Of a DNA stretch of 64,000 bases, positions 42,756-52,442 are shown piece after piece. The translations under genes were made by a program, and so were the position numbers. The notes below the pieces were generated by a model. The model was not told where the DNA came from. It did not search any database and saw only the letters and a program-made list of their open reading frames with translations. Origin of the DNA: JAHEJA01 sp965656445 (GTDB lineage Bacteria; Pseudomonadota; Alphaproteobacteria; Rhodobacterales; Rhodobacteraceae); NCBI GenBank assembly GCA_965656445.1, contig CBFHKO010000007.1, positions 1 through 64,000 of the forward strand, read 5' to 3'. The number at the start of each line of letters is the position of its first letter. Positions within the stretch are counted from its first letter, which is position 1.

Positions 42756-43646
42756 GTGGTGAAAACATCGACACTTTCATCTAAATCACTTCGAAAATAT
42801 CGCATTCAGGCTGCGCTTATTCGTGTGTTCCTTTGGGTGATCCGATTGATCCCGTTTCAGCCACGCCGTCGTTTCGGGGGGTGGCTGTTTGGCAGAGTGG
42901 TCGCGCCATTGGCTGGCTATAATAAACGTGTCGTCGATAATTTGGCCAAGGTTTGGCCCGAAGTCTCACCTGACGAGGCCAAGACGCTAGCATCACGGGT
43001 GTGCCGCAACGTTGGCATCACCTTGACCGAACTCTTTTCCCCAGTTGAATTTTCCAAGCACGTGATAGGTATGCCAATCACGGGTCCCGGTTTGGATATT
43101 CTAAAGCAGGCGCAATATACGGGGCGCCCGACCATTGTGGTCTCTGGGCATTTTGGCAATTATGATGCCGTAAGAGCAAATTTGATCCATGCAGGTCTCT
43201 CTGTTGGTGGCCTCTATCGTCGCATGAATAATCCCTATTTCCACGAGGATTACATCGCGTCCATTTCAAAAATTGGCACACCCTTGTTTGAACGTGGCCG
43301 TCCTGGGCTAAAGGAAATGGTTACCTTTTTGCGAGGCGGTGGCACCTTGGCTGTGTTGATAGACCAGCACGCTAAAAACGGGGAACCTGTCACCTTTTTT
43401 GGGGAAACGGCTTATACCGCTTTGTCGGTTGCTGAGCTGGCGCTTAAATTTGATGCGGTTGTTGTCCCTGCTTATGCCGTTCGCCAACCTGACCTGAGCT
43501 ATGAAATCTCTCTAGAAGCTCCGATCGAGCATAGCGATGCGTTACAAATGACCCAAGATCTTAACGATAGCCTTGAGAGACGTGTTCGTATAAATCCTGA
43601 ACAATGGTTTTGGATTCATCGCCGTTGGAAAACGCGTAAATCTTAA
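42756..43646 (+). CDS. Lipid A biosynthesis acyltransferase (LpxL/HtrB family)
   Basis: Inner-membrane acyltransferase of 296 residues adding a secondary acyl chain to lipid A. The HX4D catalytic motif is SGHFGNYDAVRAN, with IDQHAKNGEPVTFFG further on and WFWIHRRWKTR at the C-terminus, a family hallmark. The N-terminus is hydrophobic and basic, as expected for membrane anchoring. Start GTG at 42756 or 42759, after AGAGG. It is transcribed toward carB and ends at the bidirectional terminator. Confidence 0.88.
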   Translation: MVKTSTLSSKSLRKYRIQAALIRVFLWVIRLIPFQPRRRFGGWLFGRVVAPLAGYNKRVVDNLAKVWPEVSPDEAKTLASRVCRNVGITLTELFSPVEFSKHVIGMPITGPGLDILKQAQYTGRPTIVVSGHFGNYDAVRANLIHAGLSVGGLYRRMNNPYFHEDYIASISKIGTPLFERGRPGLKEMVTFLRGGGTLAVLIDQHAKNGEPVTFFGETAYTALSVAELALKFDAVVVPAYAVRQPDLSYEISLEAPIEHSDALQMTQDLNDSLERRVRINPEQWFWIHRRWKTRKS

Positions 43647-43693
43647 ATTATTTCATCAATAGTCTGAAATAATGAACACGACCAAAGAATAAA

Positions 43694-43719
43694 GCCGAGG
43701 GGGATACCCTCGGCCTTTT
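43694..43719. terminator. Bidirectional intrinsic terminator
   Basis: GCCGAGGG and CCCTCGGC form a perfect 8-bp stem around GGATA. CTTTTTATTT follows on the plus strand and TTTATTC on the minus strand. It ends both the acyltransferase and carB transcripts. Confidence 0.88.
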
Positions 43720-43722
43720 TAT

Positions 43723-46700
43723 TTAACCTTGCAACGGTTTGACGCTGATGTCGCCTTCGGTCCGTGATTGCATCGCAAGGGAGGCTGCGTGCGCCCCTGC
43801 GGCGGTTGTGAAGTATGGGATCTTATCAAAGAGCGCGACGGAGCGGATTTCGCGGCTATCGTTCACCGCTTGGGTTCCCTCAGTCGTGTTGATCACAAGC
43901 GCGATTTCATCGTTCTTGAGCATATCAACGATATTCGGGCGTCCCTCGTAGACTTTGTTCACTTCGCTGCAGGCCAAGTTTGACGCCTGTAGCCAGCCTG
44001 CGGTTCCGCGTGTTGCAACAAGCTTAAATCCGAGGTTGATCAAGGTTTGCGCGGCTTCGATCATGTGATCTGTTTTGTCGGCATCTTTGATGGAAAAGAA
44101 CACTTTGCCTGAGGTCGGCAAATCCATGCCAGCCCCCATTTGCGCCTTAAGGAAGGCGCGGCCAAAGTTGCGATCCCAGCCCATGACTTCGCCTGTTGAG
44201 CGCATTTCTGGGCCCAAAATCGTATCCACACCTGGGAAGCGTGCAAATGGCATAACCGCTTCTTTCACAGAGAACCAAGGGAGCATAGGATCGGCCAATG
44301 TCATAGGATCGCCCAATGGAATGCTCTCGTCATAAGAGGCATCGCGATATGGCTCACGCATTGGGAAGTTTGACATCGGCTCACCTGCCATCAGACGCGC
44401 CGCAATTGAGGCAATTGCGCTATCCGTGGCCTTGGCCACAAAGGGAACTGTCCGTGATGCGCGTGGGTTGACCTCGATCAAATAGATATCGCCATCTTTG
44501 ACCGCGAATTGAACATTCATCAAACCGATAACATTCAAACCCAGAGCCAAGGCTTCGGTTTGTTCTTTGAGGCCTTCGATAATCTCGGTACTTAGGGAAT
44601 AGGGCGGCAAGGAACAGGCGCTATCGCCTGAGTGAACGCCCGCTTCTTCGATGTGCTGCATGATGCCTGCGACGTGAACTGTTTCACCATCGGACAGGGC
44701 ATCAACGTCACATTCCACCGCACCAGAGAGGTAGCTATCCAGCAAAACAGGGCTATCCCCTGAGACAACGACAGCCTCGTTGATATAGCGTTCAAGCTGT
44801 GCCATATCGCGCACGATTTCCATCGCGCGACCACCAAGAACATAGGACGGGCGGATCACCAATGGGAACCCGATCTCATCAGCAATAGCCAAGGCCTCTG
44901 CGCCCGTTGAGGCAATGCCGTTCTTGGGTTGCTTTAGACCAAGTTGGTTAACCAGCGCTTGGAACCGTTCACGGTCTTCGGCGAGGTCAATCGCGTCAGG
45001 CGAGGTGCCCAAAATCGGGATGCCTTCAGCCTCTAGGTCGTTTGCCAATTTCAACGGAGTCTGACCGCCAAATTGAACAATCACACCATGCAGCGTGCCG
45101 TTTTCCTTTTCGACACGCAGGATTTCCATCACATGTTCGAACGTCAGCGGTTCGAAATAGAGGCGATCTGAGGTGTCATAATCTGTTGAAACCGTTTCAG
45201 GGTTACAGTTGATCATGATCGTTTCATAGCCAGCATCTGTGAGCGAGAAACACGCATGACAGCAGCAGTAATCAAATTCGATCCCTTGACCAATACGGTT
45301 TGGACCACCGCCCAAAATAACAACTTTTTTGCGATCAGACGGGCGAGCTTCGCATTCAACATCGCCCATAACGGGGGCTTCATATGTGGAATACATATAA
45401 GGTGTTTGCGCCTCAAATTCAGCGGCACAGGTGTCGATGCGCTTGAACGCAGCCGTCACACCAAGCCCATGACGCGCGCGGCGAACGTCGGACTCTTTGA
45501 ACCCTGTGAGGTTTGCAAGACGCGCATCGGTAAAGCCCATCATTTTTAGGTGACGGATACCCGCCGCATCTTGGGGAAGCCCGTTGGCGCGCACGGCGTC
45601 TTCGGCGTCGACAATTTCGCGGATCCGCTCAAGGAACCACGGATCAAACATGGTGACCGTGTGGATTTCGTCATTGCTTAGGCCGTGGCGCATCGCTTGG
45701 GCGATGGTGCGCATGCGGTCAGGTGTTTGTTTGCTGATCGCTTTGATCACAGCGGATTTCTCAGGCGCGCCTTCGATCTCAACTTCGTCAAACCCAGTGA
45801 GGCCCGTTTCCATAGAGGCCAATGCTTTTTGCAACGACTCGTGGATCGTGCGTCCGATTGCCATCGCTTCACCGACAGATTTCATCGCTGTGGTCAAATG
45901 TGGCTCTGAGCCTGCGAATTTCTCGAATGCAAAGCGCGGGATTTTCGTGACGACATAATCGATTGACGGTTCAAAGGACGCAGGCGTCACTTTGGTGATG
46001 TCATTGTCCAGCTCATCCAATGTGTAGCCAACGGCCAATTTTGCGGCGATTTTGGCGATTGGGAACCCTGTTGCTTTGGACGCGAGAGCGGAGGAGCGTG
46101 ACACGCGCGGGTTCATTTCAATCACGACCATGCGACCGTCTTTTGGATTGACCGCCCATTGAACGTTTGATCCGCCAGTTTCCACACCAATTTCACGCAG
46201 AACCGCGATCGAGGCGTTGCGCATGATTTGGTATTCTTTGTCCGTCAGCGTGAGGGCCGGGGCGACAGTGATCGAGTCCCCAGTGTGAACCCCCATAGGG
46301 TCAACGTTTTCAATGGAACAGACGATGATAGCGTTGTCGGCTGTGTCGCGCACAACTTCCATTTCGTATTCTTTCCAGCCCAACAAGGATTCATCGACCA
46401 AGATTTGGTTCACTGGTGAAGCGTCCATACCCGTGCGGCAGTAGTATTCATAATCTTCGCGGTTATAGGCAACACCGCCACCTGTTCCACCCAAGGTAAA
46501 GGCAGGGCGGATAATCGCAGGAAGGCCAATGTCGTCTAAGGCGTCCACGGCGAGGCGCACCCCTTCATTGAGGTCAGTCGTGCCATCATCCCGTTTTGGC
46601 GCGGTAATGATCGTGGCACGTGGGTTTTCAAGGCCAAGGCGATCCATGGCTTCGCGGAACAGTTTGCGATCTTCTGCCATGTTAATCGCTTCGCGTTTTG

Positions 46701-47052
46701 CGCCGATCATTTCCACGCCGAACTTGTCCAAGACGCCCATGGCTTCTAGATCAAGCGCCGTGTTGAGGCCCGTTTGACCACCCATTGTCGGCAATAGCGC
46801 GTCGGGGCGTTCTTTTTCGATGATTTTGGCGACAACCTCTGGGGTGATTGGCTCAATATATGTGGCATCGGCAAGACCCGGATCCGTCATGATCGTCGCT
46901 GGGTTTGAGTTCACCAAGATGACGCGATAGCCTTCTTCGCGCAGGGCTTTACAGGCCTGAGCACCAGAATAGTCGAACTCACAAGCTTGGCCGATTACAA
47001 TTGGCCCCGCTCCGATGATCATGATGGATGAAATATCGGTTCTTTTTGGCAT
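43723..47052 (-). CDS. carB: Carbamoyl-phosphate synthase large subunit
   Basis: Makes carbamoyl phosphate from bicarbonate, ammonia and two ATP for pyrimidine and arginine synthesis. It has 1109 residues and the full duplicated architecture: first ATP-grasp half starting MIIGAGPIVIGQACEFDYSGAQACKALREEG, second half from KVVILGGGPNRIGQGIEFDYCCCHA, and a C-terminal MGS-like allosteric domain (KLVATRGTAGWLQ). carA is not adjacent, as in many alphaproteobacteria. The gene is monocistronic. Confidence 0.97.
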   Translation of the reverse strand: MPKRTDISSIMIIGAGPIVIGQACEFDYSGAQACKALREEGYRVILVNSNPATIMTDPGLADATYIEPITPEVVAKIIEKERPDALLPTMGGQTGLNTALDLEAMGVLDKFGVEMIGAKREAINMAEDRKLFREAMDRLGLENPRATIITAPKRDDGTTDLNEGVRLAVDALDDIGLPAIIRPAFTLGGTGGGVAYNREDYEYYCRTGMDASPVNQILVDESLLGWKEYEMEVVRDTADNAIIVCSIENVDPMGVHTGDSITVAPALTLTDKEYQIMRNASIAVLREIGVETGGSNVQWAVNPKDGRMVVIEMNPRVSRSSALASKATGFPIAKIAAKLAVGYTLDELDNDITKVTPASFEPSIDYVVTKIPRFAFEKFAGSEPHLTTAMKSVGEAMAIGRTIHESLQKALASMETGLTGFDEVEIEGAPEKSAVIKAISKQTPDRMRTIAQAMRHGLSNDEIHTVTMFDPWFLERIREIVDAEDAVRANGLPQDAAGIRHLKMMGFTDARLANLTGFKESDVRRARHGLGVTAAFKRIDTCAAEFEAQTPYMYSTYEAPVMGDVECEARPSDRKKVVILGGGPNRIGQGIEFDYCCCHACFSLTDAGYETIMINCNPETVSTDYDTSDRLYFEPLTFEHVMEILRVEKENGTLHGVIVQFGGQTPLKLANDLEAEGIPILGTSPDAIDLAEDRERFQALVNQLGLKQPKNGIASTGAEALAIADEIGFPLVIRPSYVLGGRAMEIVRDMAQLERYINEAVVVSGDSPVLLDSYLSGAVECDVDALSDGETVHVAGIMQHIEEAGVHSGDSACSLPPYSLSTEIIEGLKEQTEALALGLNVIGLMNVQFAVKDGDIYLIEVNPRASRTVPFVAKATDSAIASIAARLMAGEPMSNFPMREPYRDASYDESIPLGDPMTLADPMLPWFSVKEAVMPFARFPGVDTILGPEMRSTGEVMGWDRNFGRAFLKAQMGAGMDLPTSGKVFFSIKDADKTDHMIEAAQTLINLGFKLVATRGTAGWLQASNLACSEVNKVYEGRPNIVDMLKNDEIALVINTTEGTQAVNDSREIRSVALFDKIPYFTTAAGAHAASLAMQSRTEGDISVKPLQG

Positions 47053-47238
47053 GGTCGGACCTCTGAATATGGCAGCAGTAAAGGCGCCAAAGATTCTGTG
47101 GCGCGCAAATTGTTGTGGGTTATAGACATCGTGGCCTCAGGTTCAAGTCTTATCGGAAAAATTATAAAAATAGACGTGTTCGGACTGTCGGTTTCGGAAT
47201 TACAGCATATGTTATGCGAGAACATGAAAGGTCCGTGA

Positions 47239-48378
47239 ATGCAGATTCGCTTTGACACAGCTCCCGATCGTCAAAATCATTGGTTTCATAGCCCCAGTGA
47301 CGTCATTCTGGCGACTGGTCCATCAGAGGTGGATAGGGCTTTGGCTAATATTGATGCGGCCTTGGGTCAGGGGAAATGGGTTGCGGGGTTTGCCCCTTAT
47401 GAATTGGGATATGCTTTCGAGGATCGCCTCAAGCATCGTCTTGGCGGATTTCGCGAACCGCTGTTGTGCTTTGGTGTCTATGATGGGCCTCAGTCGCAAC
47501 CACACCCCAAGCGTCACAGCGGTTCGCATGAATTGGGCGAGTTTAGTGCCAAGTGGGATCAGGACGACTATGCACAGGCCTGCACTCAGGTTTTGGACTA
47601 CATCGCTGCGGGTGACATTTATCAGGCCAATCTTACCTTTGAAATGATCGCCGCCTTTCACGGGTCCCCGTTTGGTTTGTTTGACACCCTCGCAGAGCTT
47701 CAATCGGTGAAACACGGGGCCTTTGTTGATCTATCGGGCCTTGGGCTGACGGATCAGGCCTATCTCTGTCGATCTCCTGAGTTGTTTTTTAGAACAGACA
47801 CACAGGGCCGCATCGAAACGCGCCCGATGAAAGGGACGCAGCCGCGCCATATCGATCCGATCCAAGACCGCAAAAACCGCGAATTCCTAATGCAGGATGA
47901 AAAAAACAAAGCAGAAAACCTGATGATTGTGGATTTGCTGCGCAATGACATTTCACGAATTTGCGACGTCGGGTCGGTCAAGGTTCCCGAGCTGTTTTCC
48001 GTGGAAACCTATGCGACCGTGCATCAAATGACCTCTCTTGTGGTGGGGCAATTGCAATCAGGCATCGGGTTTGGCGATACGTTACGCGCGCTCTTTCCAT
48101 GTGGGTCGATTACGGGGGCTCCCAAAGTGCGCGCTATGGAAATCCTGCATGATTTGGAAACATCGCCGCGCGGGATTTATTGTGGCACGATTGGGTGGGT
48201 GGCTCCAGATGGACGATCAGAATTCAATGTCGCTATTCGGACCTTGGTTATCCAAAATGACACGGCTCGTTTGAATGTGGGTGGCGGTGTGGTCTATGAT
48301 AGCACCAGTGCATCAGAATATGAGGAGGCCCTGTGGAAAGCTCGCTTTGCAACATCGCTCCCGAAAACTGCCGCCTAA
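47239..48378 (+). CDS. pabB: Aminodeoxychorismate synthase component I
   Basis: Chorismate-binding enzyme of 379 residues supplying aminodeoxychorismate for folate synthesis. Key stretches: AAGDIYQANLTFEM, RSPELFFRTDTQGRIETRPMKGTQPR, EKNKAENLMIVDLLRNDISRI, HQMTSLVVG, and the C-terminal FPCGSITGAPKVRAMEI. The PIKGT variant reads PMKGT. Divergent from carB. Its 3' end overlaps the next gene by 46 bases, and the pair corresponds to the PabB–PabC fusion of other bacteria. Confidence 0.91.
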   Translation: MQIRFDTAPDRQNHWFHSPSDVILATGPSEVDRALANIDAALGQGKWVAGFAPYELGYAFEDRLKHRLGGFREPLLCFGVYDGPQSQPHPKRHSGSHELGEFSAKWDQDDYAQACTQVLDYIAAGDIYQANLTFEMIAAFHGSPFGLFDTLAELQSVKHGAFVDLSGLGLTDQAYLCRSPELFFRTDTQGRIETRPMKGTQPRHIDPIQDRKNREFLMQDEKNKAENLMIVDLLRNDISRICDVGSVKVPELFSVETYATVHQMTSLVVGQLQSGIGFGDTLRALFPCGSITGAPKVRAMEILHDLETSPRGIYCGTIGWVAPDGRSEFNVAIRTLVIQNDTARLNVGGGVVYDSTSASEYEEALWKARFATSLPKTAA

Positions 48379-48980
48379 TTGAAACATTTCGTTATGGGGT
48401 TGGGGTCGGGTGCGTTGATCTGGACCTGCACTTGAACCGCATGTGCCAAAGCGCCAAGGCCTTTGGCTATCCTTTTGACCGCTCTGCTGCTTTATCCCTT
48501 TGCTCTGACCTTTCCGCAGAGGATGACCTTCGGTGTCGCTTGACCCTTGGCCGTGATGGGGGATTTGAGTTGACCAAGGCGCCACTTGGTCCGACGCCTG
48601 CGCACTGGCGCCTTGCCATGGCGGATCATGTATTGACCTCGTCAGATGTCTGGCTCAAACATAAATCAACCAATCGTCAACGCTATGATACGGATCGGGC
48701 GAATTTACCCGATGGGATTGATGAGCTTTTGTATGTGAATGAAAAGGGTCATCTCTGCGAAGGCACGATTACCAATGTCTTTGTCCACCTCGAACAGGGG
48801 GATTGGGTGACGCCGCCCCTCTCAGATGGGTGCTTGCCAGGGATCCTGCGCCAACGCAAGATTAAGACAGGCGAGGTCCGCGTTGCCTCCGTTCACAAGG
48901 ACGAATTACACACAGCCCGCGAAATTCGCGTCGGAAATGCCCTGAGAGGCGAGATTAAAGGCAATCTTGTTGGGCCATGA
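48333..48980 (+). CDS. pabC: Class IV aminotransferase (PabC-like 4-amino-4-deoxychorismate lyase)
   Basis: Fold-type IV PLP enzyme of 215 residues, expected to release pyruvate from aminodeoxychorismate to give p-aminobenzoate. The PLP Lys is in WLKHKSTNRQRYD, followed by DELLYVNEKGHLCEGTITNVFV and the TPPLSDGCLPGILR loop. The GTG start has AGGAGG about five bases upstream inside pabB, strongly supporting the 46-base overlap. Shorter than E. coli PabC, lacking part of the N-terminal domain. Confidence 0.85.
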   Translation: MESSLCNIAPENCRLIETFRYGVGVGCVDLDLHLNRMCQSAKAFGYPFDRSAALSLCSDLSAEDDLRCRLTLGRDGGFELTKAPLGPTPAHWRLAMADHVLTSSDVWLKHKSTNRQRYDTDRANLPDGIDELLYVNEKGHLCEGTITNVFVHLEQGDWVTPPLSDGCLPGILRQRKIKTGEVRVASVHKDELHTAREIRVGNALRGEIKGNLVGP

Positions 48981-49050
48981 CTTGACATCTGGGTCGCAAA
49001 CTTGTGTATCGGCTCCAAGCGAAATTCATATGTAAAAAAGGGTGACACCT

Positions 49051-50826
49051 ATGCACACCTACCGCAGCCACACATGCGCAGAACTAAACAAATCAAACGT
49101 TGGCGATACTGTTCGTCTGTCAGGTTGGGTCCACCGTGTCCGTGACCACGGCGGCCTATTGTTTATCGACTTGCGCGATCACTATGGCATGACCCAAGTT
49201 ATGGCTGACCCCGATAGCCCCGTTTTCGCCGAAATCGAAAAAGTGCGCTCTGAATGGTGTATCCGTATTGATGGCAAAGTGTTGGCGCGCGACGAAAGCC
49301 TTGTGAATTCCAAAATTCCAACGGGCGAAGTCGAAGTCTTCATCCAAGACATCGAAGTTTTGGGCAAATCAGAAGAGCTTCCTTTGATGGTATTTGGCGA
49401 ACAAGAATACCCCGAGGAAACACGCCTTCGTTATCGTTATCTCGATTTGCGTCGTGAAAAGCTTCAAAACAACATGAAGCTACGCTCAGATGTGGTTGCT
49501 TCGATCCGTCGCCGCATGTGGGACAAAGAATTCCGCGAATATCAAACGCCGATTATCACGGCATCCTCACCAGAGGGCGCGCGTGATTTCTTGGTGCCTT
49601 CCCGTTTGCACCCAGGTAAATTCTACGCGCTTCCCCAAGCACCACAGCAGTTTAAACAGCTGATCATGGTATCGGGTTTTGACAAATATTTCCAAATCGC
49701 CCCATGTTTCCGCGACGAAGACCCACGCGCAGATCGCAGCCCAACAGATTTCTATCAGTTGGATATGGAGATGTCGTTTGTCACGCAACAAGACGTGTTT
49801 GACACGATCCAGCCTGTTTTGACGGGTATTTTCGAAGAATTCGGTGGCGGCAAAAAAGTTGACCAAGATTGGGAACAGATTTCCTATCGGGATGCGGCTT
49901 TGTGGTACGGGTCGGACAAACCCGACCTTCGCAACCCAATCAAAATGCAGATCGTCTCTGATCATTTCCGCGGGTCAGGCTTTGCCATCTTTGCCAAGCT
50001 TTTGGAACAAGAGGGCACAGAAATCCGCGCTATTCCCGCCCCAACAGGCGGCAGCCGTAAATTCTGTGATCGGATGAACGCGTTCGCGCAAAAAGAAGGC
50101 TTGCCAGGTATGGGCTATATGTTCTGGCGCGAAGGGGCGGACGGCATGGAAGCGGCGGGTCCATTGGCGAAAAATATCGGCCCAGAACGCACAGAAGCCA
50201 TTCGTGAGCAGCTTGGCCTAGGGGTTGGCGATGCGGCTTTCTTCTTGGGCGGGAAACCCAAGCAATTCGAAGCCGTCGCAGGACGTGCGCGCAATGTCAT
50301 CGGCGAAGAGCTTGGCCTCACTGACAAAGACCGCTTTGCCTTTGCTTGGATCGTTGATTTCCCAATCTATGAACAAGACGAAGAAACAGGCAAAATTGAT
50401 TTCGAACACAACCCGTTCTCGATGCCCCAAGGTGGTATGGACGCATTGATGGATGATCCCCTCAAAGTGTTGGGCTACCAATATGACTTGGCCTGCAACG
50501 GATATGAATTGGTGTCTGGTGCCATTCGAAACCACAAACCAGAAATCATGTTCAAAGCTTTTGAAATCGCGGGCTACCCAGAATCCGAAGTGCGCAAGCG
50601 TTTTGGCGGCATGGTGAATGCGTTCCAATACGGCGCACCTCCTCACGGCGGCTGTGCGGCGGGCATTGATCGCATCGTGATGTTGTTGGCAGAAGAAGCC
50701 AACATTCGCGAAGTGATCATGTTCCCGATGAACCAACGTGCCGAAGATTTGATGATGGATGCACCGAATGAACCGATGGCAGATCAGTTGATGGAACTGG
50801 GTCTGCGGGTTATTCCACAAGACTAA
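49051..50826 (+). CDS. aspS: Aspartyl-tRNA synthetase
   Basis: Class II synthetase of 591 residues. N-terminal OB anticodon domain (VRLSGWVHRVRDHGGLLFIDLRDHYG). Motif 2 reads FRDEDPRADRSPTDFYQLDMEMSF, where PTDFYQLD replaces the more usual PEFTQLD. A GAD insertion follows, and motif 3 is GAPPHGGCAAGIDRIVMLL. ATG 49051 is chosen over an in-frame GTG at 49042 because of AAGGGTGAC upstream. A strong terminator follows. Confidence 0.95.
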   Translation: MHTYRSHTCAELNKSNVGDTVRLSGWVHRVRDHGGLLFIDLRDHYGMTQVMADPDSPVFAEIEKVRSEWCIRIDGKVLARDESLVNSKIPTGEVEVFIQDIEVLGKSEELPLMVFGEQEYPEETRLRYRYLDLRREKLQNNMKLRSDVVASIRRRMWDKEFREYQTPIITASSPEGARDFLVPSRLHPGKFYALPQAPQQFKQLIMVSGFDKYFQIAPCFRDEDPRADRSPTDFYQLDMEMSFVTQQDVFDTIQPVLTGIFEEFGGGKKVDQDWEQISYRDAALWYGSDKPDLRNPIKMQIVSDHFRGSGFAIFAKLLEQEGTEIRAIPAPTGGSRKFCDRMNAFAQKEGLPGMGYMFWREGADGMEAAGPLAKNIGPERTEAIREQLGLGVGDAAFFLGGKPKQFEAVAGRARNVIGEELGLTDKDRFAFAWIVDFPIYEQDEETGKIDFEHNPFSMPQGGMDALMDDPLKVLGYQYDLACNGYELVSGAIRNHKPEIMFKAFEIAGYPESEVRKRFGGMVNAFQYGAPPHGGCAAGIDRIVMLLAEEANIREVIMFPMNQRAEDLMMDAPNEPMADQLMELGLRVIPQD

Positions 50827-50850
50827 TACCCACAAAATTGCCTAAAATTT

Positions 50851-50880
50851 AAGCCTTACCCTAACGGGTGAGGCTTTTTT
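50851..50880 (+). terminator. Intrinsic terminator of aspS
   Basis: AAGCCTTACCC and GGGTGAGGCTT make an 11-bp stem with one T-G pair around TAAC, followed by TTTT. Confidence 0.9.
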
Positions 50881-50985
50881 ATACTCTTTCGATACGATCA
50901 AATATTCATCTTGGTAGAAATATACTCTAAGAAATATAGATGTAGCTGGTAAGTTATCTAACTTTAGTGAGTATTTGGTCGTAGC

Positions 50986-51679
50986 ATGCATCGTCCTCCG
51001 GAACTGACAAAACGTGAAATGACGCTTGTCCCTCTTTTGGTTGAGGGGGCAACCAGAAAGGAAATTGCAGAGCAACTGTCCATCTCTGAGGAAACGGTTA
51101 AGGCCCATGTCCGCAGTATTTTGCAAAAATTTGGGGTCTCAACCCTGCGCGAAGGCTTTGTTGATCATTGCTGCGGATCGCAGGCATGCCACCAATATTT
51201 TAAAAGCTGAAGTTGATGTTGTTTATGGGGAAGTGAAATCAACTGTTTTTACCTGTGGCATCGACGCGGGTGAAATTATTTCGGCGGAAATGTATGGCCG
51301 ATCCGTCAAGGAAACGACACGTCTGGATAATCGGAACTGGTATGAATTTGTTTTTGAGGAGCCTATTAAAAAAGGGGGGCAATACACGCGATCCTTGGTT
51401 CTGAAAACGCGCGATGCCTATTTGAAAGAAACTGAATTTCAACTTCTCAAGATTTTCCGTCCCACTGCATTTGCCTCCATTCGGGTCACCTTCGAGGACA
51501 AACTGGTTCCCAAAGTCGCGAAAGCAGTCACAATGCATCAAGGGCGGGTGACAGGCGATACGAGCCTCAAGCTGAAGCGGTCTGGAAATAGTTTATACCT
51601 AGATATACCTGATCCCAAAGTGTACCATTCTTATGCAATTGAATGGGTGTGGGATGCGCCCTCAAACCCTAAATCGTGA
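50986..51679 (+). pseudogene. Frameshifted LuxR-type HTH protein, paralogue of the gene at 25381
   Basis: The first frame (50986-51210) encodes a LuxR-type HTH (ELTKREMTLVPLLVEGATRK, SEETVKAHVRSILQKF) and then stops. The rest continues in the +1 frame to 51679, ending VYHSYAIEWVWD, which matches the end of the paralogue (LLHSRYFVHWD). Deleting one G of the GG at 51154-51155 joins both frames into a continuous protein of about 230 residues (..STLREALLIIAADRRHATNIL..). So either a one-base insertion has broken the gene, or there is a sequencing error or recoding. The C-terminal domain family is unknown. Follows the aspS terminator. Confidence 0.75.
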
Positions 51680-51722
51680 CGCTTTTCTAGGCTGTCGCGT
51701 ATAGTTTGATGTGGGGATGACG

Positions 51723-52442
51723 ATGGAAAACCTTGGTGATGTGGTGACAAATTGGTCTGGGGCGACATCCGCCTTACCAACTGAATTGAGTGGGACCTAT
51801 GTCACGCTTGAACGGCTGCGACCTGATCTGCATGCGGCTAAGCTGTTTGAAGCCTTCAAAGACGCGGATCAGAATTGGGCCTATATGCCCTATGGTCCGT
51901 TTCACTCGTCAGCGCAGTATTATAAATGGACCACAGAGGTTGCTGCACAGACGGACCCGTGGTTTTTCGCGCTCAAAGATCACGCGAGCGGCAAATACCT
52001 TGGGGTCTGTTCCTATCTGCGGATCGCCCCAGATATGGGAACAATCGAAGTCGGGCACATTAATTTTTCCCCCGCTCTACAAAGGAGCAGAGCCGCAACC
52101 GAAGCGATGTTCCTTATGATGCAATGGGCTTTTGATAACGGTTATCGACGGTATGAGTGGAAGTGTCATGCGTTGAACATGGCCTCTCGACGTGCAGCCG
52201 AGCGTTTTGGATTTAGCTATGAGGGCGTTTTTCGCCAAGCCGCTGTTGTCAAAGGGCGCAATCGTGACACAGCTTGGTTCGCCATGATCGACAGCGAATG
52301 GCCAGCCTTAAAAGAAGCCTTTACCTCTTGGCTCAGCCCCTCCAATTTTGACGCTGACGGCAATCAAAAGGAACGTCTTGGAAATTTGACGAGCCTTGTG
52401 CGCGTCGCCAGTGACCCCGCCCTAACATCTAAAACGGAGTAA
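51723..52442 (+). CDS. GNAT-family N-acetyltransferase (RimJ/RimL-like)
   Basis: Acetyltransferase of about 239 residues. The conserved GNAT core is in the middle: GVCSYLRIAPDMGTIEVGHINFSPALQRSRAATEAMFLM, then YEWKCHALNMASRRAAERFGFSYEGVFRQA, the acetyl-CoA-binding and Asn/Arg region of RimJ/RimL-like enzymes. Similar proteins acetylate small molecules or protein N-termini; the target is unknown. In-frame starts also exist at 51711 (GTG) and 51717 (ATG). The 3' end overlaps the convergent response-regulator gene by 14 bases. Confidence 0.85.
   Translation: MENLGDVVTNWSGATSALPTELSGTYVTLERLRPDLHAAKLFEAFKDADQNWAYMPYGPFHSSAQYYKWTTEVAAQTDPWFFALKDHASGKYLGVCSYLRIAPDMGTIEVGHINFSPALQRSRAATEAMFLMMQWAFDNGYRRYEWKCHALNMASRRAAERFGFSYEGVFRQAAVVKGRNRDTAWFAMIDSEWPALKEAFTSWLSPSNFDADGNQKERLGNLTSLVRVASDPALTSKTE

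Noticed and set aside
42607..42780. 58-residue extension of the phosphatase overlapping the divergent acyltransferase
   Set aside because: It would place two divergent starts in each other's coding sequence and adds no conserved residues.
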